Of a stretch of 64,000 nt of DNA, positions 35,840 through 43,806 are shown piece after piece (position 1 is the stretch's first letter; each line of letters starts with the position of its first letter). A program made the translations under genes and the position numbers. The notes below the pieces were generated by a model. It had not been told where the DNA came from and ran no database searches. It was given only the letters and a program-made list of their open reading frames with translations. Where the stretch lies: assembly GCA_018449715.1 (NCBI GenBank), contig JAAVVA010000003.1:454854-518853 (forward strand). Direction: 5' to 3'. The DNA is from Acidobacteriaceae bacterium dw_441 (GTDB lineage Bacteria > Acidobacteriota > Terriglobia > Terriglobales > Acidobacteriaceae).

Positions 35840-36874
35840 TCACGACCGCTCGCGCTTCCTGCGGTCGAGCGCGGGGGCCAGATTCACCAGCTGCTCCATC
35901 GCAGATCGTTCATCGAGCAACTCGGCCTTCAGGGGGGCGACTATCAGGGGGCCCACCGCTTCGAGGCGGGTGCGCATCTCCGGGGTCAGCTTGACCGCGT
36001 CCTTTTCCGTGGTGACGAAGCCGTTGGCCTGCCGTTGCCGGGCCGTCTCCAGCAGGCGCTGGATGTCGGATTCTCCGTAACGGTGATGGTCAGGAAAGAT
36101 CACGGTTTCTAGAGGCTCATACCGCGCTCTCTTCAGCATCCGGATGAAGTTGTCCGGACGGGCGATTCCACAGAAGGCCAGCGGTAGCGTCGGCAGCGGC
36201 TCGCCGCTTTCGGGAAGGCTCAGGCTTCTGCGGATGAACCAGATCTCGAATCTGCGGTTCTTCGGTTGCAGCCGATCGAGGATGTTCTTGAGCTGCACGG
36301 CCTCCTCCTCGCGGACCACCACGATGGAGGCGTCGCTGACCGCGCGGAGAGGCTCGCGCAGGTTGCCTGCGGGCAGCAGAAGGTCCTGCACGTCTTCGAG
36401 AGTCAGCAGAACGATGTCGATGTCCCGAGCCAGCCGCAGGTGCTGGAAGCCATCGTCCAGAAGGTGAACGCCGGTGCGTGCGGACTCGCGGGCCTGTTCG
36501 GCCAGCAGACCGGCGCGGTAGCGCTCGACGCCCGCGAAGACCGGAACGCCCGTCTTGCGGGCGAGCATCACCGGCTCGTCGCCGTGCCACAGCGGGTCGT
36601 CGTACGGTTCGACGCGCCCCACCATGTTCGAGACGCGCCCATACCCCCTGGTCAGGATGCTGACAGCGTATCCGCGGCGGTCGAGGATCTCGGCCAGCAT
36701 GGCGACCACCGGGGTCTTTCCTGCGCCACCCGCGGAGACGCTTCCGACACTGATGACCGGGGGCATCAGGCGATTTCGCTTCAGCCAGCCGCGCTCGTAC
36801 ATCTTTCGTTTTGCCGTTACGACCGCACCGTAGAGCGGAGAGAACGGGAGCAGAAGGCCTCTCAACGCGTTCAT
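35840..36874 (-). CDS. lpxK: Tetraacyldisaccharide 4'-kinase LpxK
   Basis: Inner-membrane kinase that phosphorylates the lipid A precursor at the 4' position. Length 344. Walker A region VISVGSVSAGGAGKTPVV, ILTRGYGR, HLLDDGFQHLRLARDIDIVL and VTTEKDAVKL are the family motifs, and the N-terminal FSPLYGAVVTAKRKMYERGW corresponds to the membrane anchor. Its start overlaps the waaA stop by four bases (ATGA). The order waaA-lpxK-waaC ties lipid A and inner-core assembly together. Confidence 0.95.
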   Translation of the reverse strand: MNALRGLLLPFSPLYGAVVTAKRKMYERGWLKRNRLMPPVISVGSVSAGGAGKTPVVAMLAEILDRRGYAVSILTRGYGRVSNMVGRVEPYDDPLWHGDEPVMLARKTGVPVFAGVERYRAGLLAEQARESARTGVHLLDDGFQHLRLARDIDIVLLTLEDVQDLLLPAGNLREPLRAVSDASIVVVREEEAVQLKNILDRLQPKNRRFEIWFIRRSLSLPESGEPLPTLPLAFCGIARPDNFIRMLKRARYEPLETVIFPDHHRYGESDIQRLLETARQRQANGFVTTEKDAVKLTPEMRTRLEAVGPLIVAPLKAELLDERSAMEQLVNLAPALDRRKRERS

Positions 36875-38166
36875 GCCGATGTCCTGTGTAACAGCCGCAG
36901 CAGGGACTCCACGGTTCGCGCCGTGGCTCCTGCCTGCTCCGCAAAGATCTTCTGTCCGTTCCGGCCTATCGTCGTGGCCCGGTCTTCCTTCTGCAACAGC
37001 TCGATCATCGCCTCGGCCAGCCCTGTCGGTTTAACGGTCAGGATCGCCTCCGCGCCGCGCATCGTCTCCACAATCTCGCGGAAGTTTTCAAACGACCCTC
37101 CCATCATGACCGGGACCCCGAAGCGAGCGGGCTCCAGCGGATTGTGGCCTCCCGCCTGCACAAGGCTTCCTCCTACGAAGGCAATCGTCGCCAGGGAGTA
37201 GACCGAGGCCAGATCGCCGATCGTGTCCAGCAGGATAACCCCTTCCTGCCCGATGTGGTTGCTCTGGACCTTCAGCGTGCTGGCTCGAATTACATCGAAT
37301 CCCGCTGCTTCGACCAGGGCGGAGACGGCTTCGAATCTCTCGGGCCTGCGCGGGGCGACGATCAGACGCGCCTGCGGCTCGGCTTCGAGCACATGTGGCC
37401 AGGCTTCGAGCAGCATCTTTTCCTCGCCGTCGAGCGTGCTTCCTGCCACGACGATCTTCGACTCTGCGGGAAGGATGGTCCGCAGCAATGCCGTCATCGA
37501 GCTTTCACCGGCGGCTTTGACGTCGAACTTCAGGTTGCCGCTGACGCGCACGCGGTCTTCGGGGGCTCCGATTTGCACGAGGCGGGCGGCGTTTTCGTCG
37601 CTCTGGGCGAGGAAGAGGGAGACCTTCTGAAGGATGGGCCTCCACAACGCGCGGAGGCGAAGGTAGCGGGGAAGCGAACGGTCGGAGACGCGGGCGTTCA
37701 CGACCGCGACGGGGATTCCGCGACGGAAGCAGGTGTCCATCAGGTTGGGCCACAGCTCGCTCTCCATCAGGACGAGCAGCTCCGGCTGAAGGGCATCGAG
37801 GTAGCGGCGAACGAGGAAGGCGAAGTCCAGCGGAAGGTAGAAGACCGGCGACTCCGCGCCGAAGCGCTCACGCGCCAGCCGCTGCCCCGTCTCAGTGGTA
37901 GTGGAGACGGCGACGACACAGCCCGGCAGGGCGCGGCGAAGCTCACGCACCAGCTCGGTCGCGGCCATCGCCTCGCCCACCGAGACGGCGTGCAGCCAGA
38001 TCACACGGCGCCCCGCGGCTGCTTCGCGCAGGCCATTGGGGATGAGGCCAAGGCGGCTTGCCAGCCCGGCGCGGTATCGCCCGCTGGTGGCCATGCGGGC
38101 CAGCCACCATGGAGCGCCCAGGAGCAGCACCGCTGCGAGCAGTGCGCTGTAAATCGCTAGAATCAA
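36871..38166 (-). CDS. waaA: 3-deoxy-D-manno-octulosonic acid (Kdo) transferase WaaA
   Basis: Adds Kdo from CMP-Kdo to lipid IVA. The 431-residue GT30 protein has an N-terminal hydrophobic anchor (ILAIYSALLAAVLLLGAPWW), VIWLHAVSVGEAMAATELVR, the conserved STTTETGQRLA, LMESELWPNLMDTCFRRGIP, and the C-terminal sugar-nucleotide domain with GSLVQAGGHNPLEPARFG. The start codon is TTG (38166) with GGTAGGGA just upstream. First gene of the minus-strand core operon, divergent from a secreted-protein gene 39 bp away. Confidence 0.95.
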   Translation of the reverse strand: MILAIYSALLAAVLLLGAPWWLARMATSGRYRAGLASRLGLIPNGLREAAAGRRVIWLHAVSVGEAMAATELVRELRRALPGCVVAVSTTTETGQRLARERFGAESPVFYLPLDFAFLVRRYLDALQPELLVLMESELWPNLMDTCFRRGIPVAVVNARVSDRSLPRYLRLRALWRPILQKVSLFLAQSDENAARLVQIGAPEDRVRVSGNLKFDVKAAGESSMTALLRTILPAESKIVVAGSTLDGEEKMLLEAWPHVLEAEPQARLIVAPRRPERFEAVSALVEAAGFDVIRASTLKVQSNHIGQEGVILLDTIGDLASVYSLATIAFVGGSLVQAGGHNPLEPARFGVPVMMGGSFENFREIVETMRGAEAILTVKPTGLAEAMIELLQKEDRATTIGRNGQKIFAEQAGATARTVESLLRLLHRTSA

Positions 38167-38205
38167 TCCCTACCGTCCCATGCTTTACCAGGCATATAAA
38201 CGAAG

Positions 38206-38922
38206 ATGATAATCAAGTTGTCCATGAAGTCTCGTTTTCTCTCTATCTTACGGACCTCGTTTGTTGCGGGCGCCGCCGTTGCAGCGGCTGCGACCTGCCT
38301 TGTGCCTGCGGTTGCGTTCGCTGGCGGAAAGAAAGCCCCCGCGCCGCGTCCGGCGAAGGAGTACGCCGTTTTTGAGACGCATCCTGCGGAGAAGGTGACG
38401 GTCGCCATCGACCCCTGCATGCGGCAGGACGACTGCGATTTCTTCCGGCTGCCCTACATTCGCCATTCGATGATTCCGGTGCGCGTCATCATCACGAACG
38501 ACTCGGATACGACGCTGGATCTGGACGAGGCGCGGATGCAGTTCATCTCGGGCAGCAGCGACAGGTTGCCTGCGGCGACGCAGGACGACCTGAACCGGCG
38601 GCTGTTTTCGACGAAGCAGGCGAAGGGGGGAAGCCATATCCCGCTGACGCCGATCCCGATTCATCATGCTCCTATCGACAAGAAGATCATGCAGGATGAC
38701 GAGGACTTCGGCTTCCGCTCGACGCAGGTCACTCCGCACTCGACGATGGCGGGGTACCTGTTTTATGACGTGAAGGATCTCGATGAGCCGCCGCTGAAGG
38801 GCGCGGAGATCTACGTCAAGATGATTCGCTTCTTCGGTGGCAAGGAGCTGTTTGCCTTCACGCTGCCCTTCGACAAGTGGCTCGCGACGCAGAAGAGCAC
38901 GTCCAATCACGCCAGTCAGTGA
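38206..38922 (+). CDS. Secreted protein of unknown function
   Basis: A 238-residue exported protein with a signal peptide (ending VAFAGG), a proline/lysine linker and a beta-rich domain containing HPAEKVTVAIDPCMRQDDC, PVRVIITNDSDTTLDLDEAR, VTPHSTMAGYLFYDVKDLD. The two cysteines in CMRQDDC may form a disulfide. I do not recognise a named family. TATAAA five bases before the ATG suggests a leaderless start; an in-frame ATG (38224) is an alternative. Another secreted unknown follows 10 bp downstream, so the two are probably cotranscribed. Confidence 0.75.
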   Translation: MIIKLSMKSRFLSILRTSFVAGAAVAAAATCLVPAVAFAGGKKAPAPRPAKEYAVFETHPAEKVTVAIDPCMRQDDCDFFRLPYIRHSMIPVRVIITNDSDTTLDLDEARMQFISGSSDRLPAATQDDLNRRLFSTKQAKGGSHIPLTPIPIHHAPIDKKIMQDDEDFGFRSTQVTPHSTMAGYLFYDVKDLDEPPLKGAEIYVKMIRFFGGKELFAFTLPFDKWLATQKSTSNHASQ

Positions 38923-38932
38923 GGTGGAGAAG

Positions 38933-39661
38933 ATGAAAGCAGCAGGATTGCAGCGTATCTTTCCGGCGATGATTGCGGTTGTGCTTTGCTGTCTTTCGTT
39001 GAGCGCGTTTTCGCAGGTTAAAGCCTTGCCGATGCAGACCCACCTTGCAGAACCAACCTATCCTCGTGTTTCGGGGTTGTCGCCCAAGGCAGCAGAGGAC
39101 CGCGTCAACGCTCTGCTGGTTGAAAGAGAGAAGCAGGACCGGAGCAGCCGCAAGGAATGCCTGAAATCCGGCCCACATGCAAGCTACGACGAAAGTATCC
39201 GCACGACGTATCTTTCGTCGCGCTTGCTTAGTCTCGACGTGCGCGCCTCGTGGGATGGATGTTCGGCTTACCCGAACGACAATCTTCCTAATCCTCTGAC
39301 GGTCGATCTTAACCAGGGGAAGGAGATTGATTGGCCGCTCTTTTTTCGGCCGGGATTTTTGCAGGCGCGGGAGGGGCAGTCTTCTCCACTGCTGCGGCTC
39401 TACCTTCGCCACGTCAAGCTTGATGGCGAATGTCTCGATGTGGTGAAGGAGCCGGGCATGAACTTCCTTTTCTGGCTGGATAGCAAAAAAGGATTGATCG
39501 CTGTTCCTTCGCTGCCGCATGTGGTGCAGGCCTGTGCGGAAGAGGCTGAGATTCCTTTTGCAGAAATCAAGGACGCGATTCGCGACCCGCAGATTCGGGC
39601 AGACCTTTTGGCTGCTTCCTCGCAGGCAGTTCCTGCGACTACGGGAAAAACGTTACCCTGA
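38933..39661 (+). CDS. Secreted protein of unknown function
   Basis: A 242-residue exported protein with signal peptide (ending SAFSQ). The mature part has LSPKAAEDRVNALLVEREKQ, five scattered cysteines, an aromatic FFRPGFLQARE stretch and a C-terminal NFLFWLDSKKGLIAVPSLPH. No family recognised; the layout resembles periplasmic DUF3298/RsiV-like proteins only vaguely. The ATG is set by GGTGGAGAAG directly upstream; frames further upstream overlap the preceding gene. It is the second gene of a three-gene run ending with the GNAT gene. Confidence 0.75.
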   Translation: MKAAGLQRIFPAMIAVVLCCLSLSAFSQVKALPMQTHLAEPTYPRVSGLSPKAAEDRVNALLVEREKQDRSSRKECLKSGPHASYDESIRTTYLSSRLLSLDVRASWDGCSAYPNDNLPNPLTVDLNQGKEIDWPLFFRPGFLQAREGQSSPLLRLYLRHVKLDGECLDVVKEPGMNFLFWLDSKKGLIAVPSLPHVVQACAEEAEIPFAEIKDAIRDPQIRADLLAASSQAVPATTGKTLP

Positions 39662-39666
39662 CTCTG

Positions 39667-40152
39667 ATGTCTCTTCTGATTCGAGAAGCTACCCCTGCCG
39701 ATGTGCCGGAGATGCTGGTGTTCATCCGCGAGCTTGCGGAGTACGAGCGCGAGCCGGAGGCTGCTGTCGCCACGGCGGAAGACCTGCTGCGCGATGGCTT
39801 CGGTCCGCGCCCGGTGTTTCAGTGCCTTATTGCTGAGTGGGAGGGGCAGCCTGCGGGGATGGCACTTTATTTTCCGTTCTACTCGACGTGGCGGGGCAAC
39901 GCAGGGGTGCATCTGGAAGACCTCTTTGTGCGTCCGCAGTTCCGCCGCAAGGGCATCGCGAAGGCTCTGTTTGCGCGGCTTGCGGCGATTACGCTCGAGC
40001 GCGGCGACCGCTTCCAGTGGCACGTGCTCGACTGGAACAGGATGGCCATCGACTTCTACGAGGAGATGGGAGCGAAGATGCTCGGCGAGTGGCGCATCAT
40101 GCGGCTCGACGGCGAAGCCCTGAAGGCGCTTGCGGGCAGGGACTCGGTGTAG
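39667..40152 (+). CDS. GNAT-family N-acetyltransferase (diamine acetyltransferase-like)
   Basis: Acetyl-CoA-dependent acetyltransferase of 161 residues. The GNAT signature is LEDLFVRPQFRRKGIAKALF (motif A, RRKGIA binding CoA), with VLDWNRMAIDFYEEMGAKML as motif B. The pattern IREATPADVPEMLVFIRELA and YFPFYSTWRGNAGVHLEDLF is that of the spermidine/diamine acetyltransferase (SAT-like) subgroup. Starts five bases after the preceding stop. No Shine-Dalgarno, but TACCCT lies seven bases before the ATG. Exact substrate unknown. Confidence 0.9.
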   Translation: MSLLIREATPADVPEMLVFIRELAEYEREPEAAVATAEDLLRDGFGPRPVFQCLIAEWEGQPAGMALYFPFYSTWRGNAGVHLEDLFVRPQFRRKGIAKALFARLAAITLERGDRFQWHVLDWNRMAIDFYEEMGAKMLGEWRIMRLDGEALKALAGRDSV

Positions 40153-40201
40153 TTCTTCGTCGTGTAGGAGACGAACGGCATTCCGCGAGACAATAGAAGG
40201 A

Positions 40202-41593
40202 ATGTCGAAACGAATCAAAGTTATTGGCGGTGGGTTGGCTGGCCCGGAGGCCGCACTTCAGGCCGCCGCAGCGGGTTGTGAGGTCACGCTGTACGAGATG
40301 CGCCCTGTGCGCTCCACCGAGGCCCACGAGACTGCGGACTTCGCCGAGCTGGTGTGCTCCAACTCGCTCAAGTCGGAGTCGGAAAACTCCGCGCCCTGGC
40401 TGCTCAAGCAGGAGATGCGCCGCGCAAACTCCTTCCTGCTGACTGCGGCGGACGCGACCGCTGTGCCTGCGGGACATGCGCTTGCTGTTGACCGCGCGGA
40501 GTTTTCCGCGAAGGTCGCCGCGCTGATCGAACAGAATCCACGCATCACCGTGGTGCGTGAAGAGGTCACGAGTCTTGAAGCCGATGAGGACACGATCACC
40601 GTGCTGGCCACGGGGCCGCTCACCTCGCCCGCGCTTGTGACCGAGTTGCAGCGGCTCACGGGCTCGCAGCACCTTGCGTTTTATGACTCGATCTCGCCCA
40701 TCGTCGATGCCTCGAGCATCGATATGGAGAAGGTCTACTTCGCCGCGCGATGGGACAAGGGAACCGCCGACTACATCAACTGCCCCTTCACCAAGGAGGA
40801 GTACGAGCGATTCATCGACGCGCTCTCGACCGCCGAGACGGTTCCCGCGAAGGAGTGGGAACAGATTCCGACGGAGGGGCGTCATGCGGAGGAGGCTGCG
40901 TCGGATGCGACGCCGAAGCCTGTGGCCGCGCCGAAGTACTTTGAGGGCTGTCTGCCGATCGAGGAGATTGCCCGGCGTGGACGCGATACGCTTCGCTTCG
41001 GCCCGATGAAGCCTGCTGGGCTTACGAATCCGCGCACGGGGCGCTGGCCTTACGCGGCTGTGCAGCTTCGGCAGGAGAATCTTCGTGCGGACTCGTACAA
41101 TCTCGTCGGCTTTCAGAATCACCTGAAGTATGGCGAGCAGGCTCGTGTGCTGCGTCTTATTCCGGGCCTCGAGAATGCGAAGTTCCTGCGCTATGGGCAG
41201 ATTCACCGCAATACTTACATCAACTCGCCGACGGTGCTTACGGAGACGCTTCAGCTTCGTTCGCGCCCGGACATCCTGATTGCGGGGCAGTTGAGCGGAG
41301 TCGAGGGATACACCGAATCCATCGCCGGAGGGCTTCTCGCAGGACGCTTCGCGGCCGCGCTGGCGCAGGGGAAGACTCCGATCGCGCCGCCGCGCCTGAC
41401 CGCGCATGGCTCGCTGGTGCACTACATCACGCACAGCGAGGCGAAGACTTTTCAGCCTGCCAACATCACCTTCGACCTGCTGCTGCCGCTTGAGGAAGAG
41501 CTGCGGAAGAAGATCCGCGATAAGAAGGAGCGCCACCGCATCCAGTGCGAGCGGGCGCTGGATGCGTGGAACGAGTGGATGCAGGGAGCGTGA
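40202..41593 (+). CDS. trmFO: Methylenetetrahydrofolate-tRNA (uracil-5)-methyltransferase TrmFO
   Basis: FAD- and folate-dependent enzyme that makes ribothymidine at position 54 of tRNA. Length 463. The FAD-binding IKVIGGGLAGPEAALQAA is at the N-terminus, followed by MRPVRSTEAHETADFAELVC and CSNSLKSES; KYFEGCLPIEEIARRG, FGPMKPAGL and LSGVEGYTESIAGGLLAG are family blocks. ATG 40202, with AGAAGGA immediately upstream, is the correct start; upstream in-frame codons overlap the GNAT gene. This is the Gram-positive/diverse-bacterial alternative to TrmA. Confidence 0.95.
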   Translation: MSKRIKVIGGGLAGPEAALQAAAAGCEVTLYEMRPVRSTEAHETADFAELVCSNSLKSESENSAPWLLKQEMRRANSFLLTAADATAVPAGHALAVDRAEFSAKVAALIEQNPRITVVREEVTSLEADEDTITVLATGPLTSPALVTELQRLTGSQHLAFYDSISPIVDASSIDMEKVYFAARWDKGTADYINCPFTKEEYERFIDALSTAETVPAKEWEQIPTEGRHAEEAASDATPKPVAAPKYFEGCLPIEEIARRGRDTLRFGPMKPAGLTNPRTGRWPYAAVQLRQENLRADSYNLVGFQNHLKYGEQARVLRLIPGLENAKFLRYGQIHRNTYINSPTVLTETLQLRSRPDILIAGQLSGVEGYTESIAGGLLAGRFAAALAQGKTPIAPPRLTAHGSLVHYITHSEAKTFQPANITFDLLLPLEEELRKKIRDKKERHRIQCERALDAWNEWMQGA

Positions 41594-41882
41594 GGTTGTG
41601 GCGAGGGGAATCCTGCAAAGAAATGCTGGGATTCTTCGTTTCGCTGCGCTTCGTTCAGCATGACGGTGGTGGTGGGGTAGGACGAGTGGGAGAGTGGCGG
41701 TACGGGCTGGATTCATCCCACCCTTCGCGATGAGACTGCGAAGGATGGGGCACCCGGACATTCTGTAATCCTGGTTTTCGAGAATCCTGCAAAAACTGAT
41801 CTTCGGCGTCCTGCAAACCCACATCTGGCGATGAAGCCTGCCAGATATGGGGCACCCATATCACCTATATTTTGTTGGATAT
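41594..41882. repeat. Intergenic palindromic repeats, cluster A
   Basis: Two hairpins of a family seen three more times in this window: CCCACCCTTCGC-N9-GCGAAGGATGGG (41717-41749) and CCCACATCTGGC-N10-GCCAGATATGGG (41818-41851), each followed by GGCACCC. A further imperfect element lies at 41634-41664. No gene is evident. Confidence 0.8.
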
Positions 41883-43670
41883 TTACTCGGTCTTCTTCTT
41901 GTTGCGCGCCCTGATCTTGAACCAGATGGGCGAGCCGATGAAGCCGAAGCTCTCGCGGACCTGGTTGGCGAGGAAGCGCTCGAAGCTGAAGTGCATCTTC
42001 ACGTCCTTATCGGTGAAGAGCACGAAGGTCGGCGGCGCCACCGCGGCCTGCGTCATGTAGTAGATCTTGATGCGCTTCGACATCGGCACGGAAGCTTTCT
42101 GGAAGTCCACGCGCTCGAGGAAGCGGTTCATATTGCCGGTGGTGACGCGCTTGCGGCGCTCGCGGGCAACCAGCTCGACCTTCTTGAAGACCTGGTCGAC
42201 GCCCTTGCCCTCGACTGCCGAGATGAACAGCAGCGGCGCGTAGTCGAGATACTTCAGCGCGTCGCGCACCTGCTGTTCGTAGACTTTCTTATCGGCGACA
42301 GGCTTACCATCGGTGCGGTTCGTCGTGACCGCGTCCCACTTGTTGACGACGATGATGACGCTGCGTCCGCTCTCGTGCGCGTAGCCTCCGATGTTGGCGT
42401 CGAGCGCGGCTACGCCCTCGGTTGCGTCGATCACCAGCAGTGAAACGTCCGCCGCTTCAAGGTGCTTGCGCGCCATCACGACCGAGAGCTTCTCGGCCAT
42501 CAGCTTCGTCTTGCCCTTGCGGCGAATGCCCGCGGTATCGACGAAGCGGAAGCTGTGGTCGTCGCGCTCGACGACCTCATCGACCGCGTCGCGTGTCGTT
42601 CCCGCGATGGGCGAGACGATGGCGCGCTTCGTTCCGGTGAGCGCGTTCAGCAGGGTGGACTTGCCCACGTTCGGGCGTCCGATGATGGCAATCTTCGTTT
42701 CAAGCTGAAGGTATTCGCCGTGTGAGCGCAGCTTGCGGACGGGCGCGGGACCGTCTTCATCCTCGGCCATCTCATCTTCTGAAGAGAACATGACCTCTTC
42801 CGGTTCTTCCGCGACCGTCTCGGCGGGAAGCGCGGCGAAGACCTCGTCGAGCAGGTCGCCGATTCCGGTGCCGTGCTCGGCGGAGATGGGGAGCACGTTG
42901 CGAAGCCCGAGGCTGCGGAAGTTCTCCGCCCCGGCCAGAAGCTCGGTCGTGTCCATCTTGTTGACCGCGAGGAAGACGGGCTTGCCGCCGCGCATCAGAA
43001 GGCGCGCCAGCTCGATGTCGGGCGCGGCCAACTCGGTGCGGCCATCGACGACCATCACGATGGCGTCGGCCTCGCCGAGTGCGACCTGCGCCTGGCGGAA
43101 GATCTCGCTGGGGATCAGGGCTTCGTCGTCGGGAACGACGCCGCCGGTATCGACGACGCGGACGTTGCGTCCGGCCCACTCGATCTCGCCGTAGATGCGG
43201 TCGCGTGTGATGCCGGGCTCGTCGCCGACGATGGAGCGGCGCGATCCGGTGATGCGGTTGAAGAAGGTCGATTTACCCACGTTGGGCCGGCCGCAGACGG
43301 CGATCAGCGGAAGCTGCTGCTTCGATTCCTCGGTGGCGACGGTGTGCTGTTCGGCGATCTTCTCGGCGCGCTGCCAGTCGCGCTGCTCCTGCTGGGACTC
43401 CTGCTCCTCTTCCGCGGCGGGGCGGGCGACGACACGCCCACGCGTCGGGCGGGTCTGGTTGCCGCGCAGGGTGACGCGGGCCTCGCGGTCGGGAGACTTC
43501 TTCGGCGTGCGCTTCAGCTTTTCGGCCTCGGCCTGTTTCGCGGAGATCACCTTGCGCTTCTTCGGCGCGACGGCGCCGGTGGTAGGCACGGCTTTGGGGG
43601 CGCGGCCCTTCTTTGGCCGCGTGCTGGCCTGACGGTGTTTCTTTCCTAATCTTTTCTGTTCTTTCGCCAC
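41883..43670 (-). CDS. der: Ribosome-assembly GTPase Der (EngA)
   Basis: Double-G-domain GTPase for 50S ribosome maturation. Both P-loops read GRPNVGKST (about residues 127-135 and 332-340), with DTGGVV and DTAGIRRKGK switch II regions, NKMD and NKWD specificity motifs and the C-terminal KH-like domain (RIKIYYMTQAAVAPPTF). The first 120 residues are an unusual basic extension, rich in Lys, Arg, Ala and Pro then Glu/Gln, that ordinary Der lacks. No internal start could remove it. Promoter candidate at 43757-43762. Confidence 0.95.
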   Translation of the reverse strand: MAKEQKRLGKKHRQASTRPKKGRAPKAVPTTGAVAPKKRKVISAKQAEAEKLKRTPKKSPDREARVTLRGNQTRPTRGRVVARPAAEEEQESQQEQRDWQRAEKIAEQHTVATEESKQQLPLIAVCGRPNVGKSTFFNRITGSRRSIVGDEPGITRDRIYGEIEWAGRNVRVVDTGGVVPDDEALIPSEIFRQAQVALGEADAIVMVVDGRTELAAPDIELARLLMRGGKPVFLAVNKMDTTELLAGAENFRSLGLRNVLPISAEHGTGIGDLLDEVFAALPAETVAEEPEEVMFSSEDEMAEDEDGPAPVRKLRSHGEYLQLETKIAIIGRPNVGKSTLLNALTGTKRAIVSPIAGTTRDAVDEVVERDDHSFRFVDTAGIRRKGKTKLMAEKLSVVMARKHLEAADVSLLVIDATEGVAALDANIGGYAHESGRSVIIVVNKWDAVTTNRTDGKPVADKKVYEQQVRDALKYLDYAPLLFISAVEGKGVDQVFKKVELVARERRKRVTTGNMNRFLERVDFQKASVPMSKRIKIYYMTQAAVAPPTFVLFTDKDVKMHFSFERFLANQVRESFGFIGSPIWFKIRARNKKKTE

Positions 43671-43756
43671 CGTAGTCCCAGCTTTCTCCTCGCGGCTATC
43701 CGCAACGAGGTCCTTCCAAAATCGCCACTTAGCCAGCGGCGCAACGCAACCTGTCT

Positions 43757-43762
43757 ATTATA
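43757..43762 (-). promoter_or_regulatory. Consensus -10 box for der
   Basis: On the minus strand this reads TATAAT, 87 bases before the der start. The hexamer 17 bases further upstream (GCGGCA) is a poor -35, so the call rests on the perfect -10. Confidence 0.4.
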
Positions 43763-43806
43763 GAAACCAGCAGAGTTTTTGCCGCTTCTTCGCCCTGCCC
43801 GTTTCG

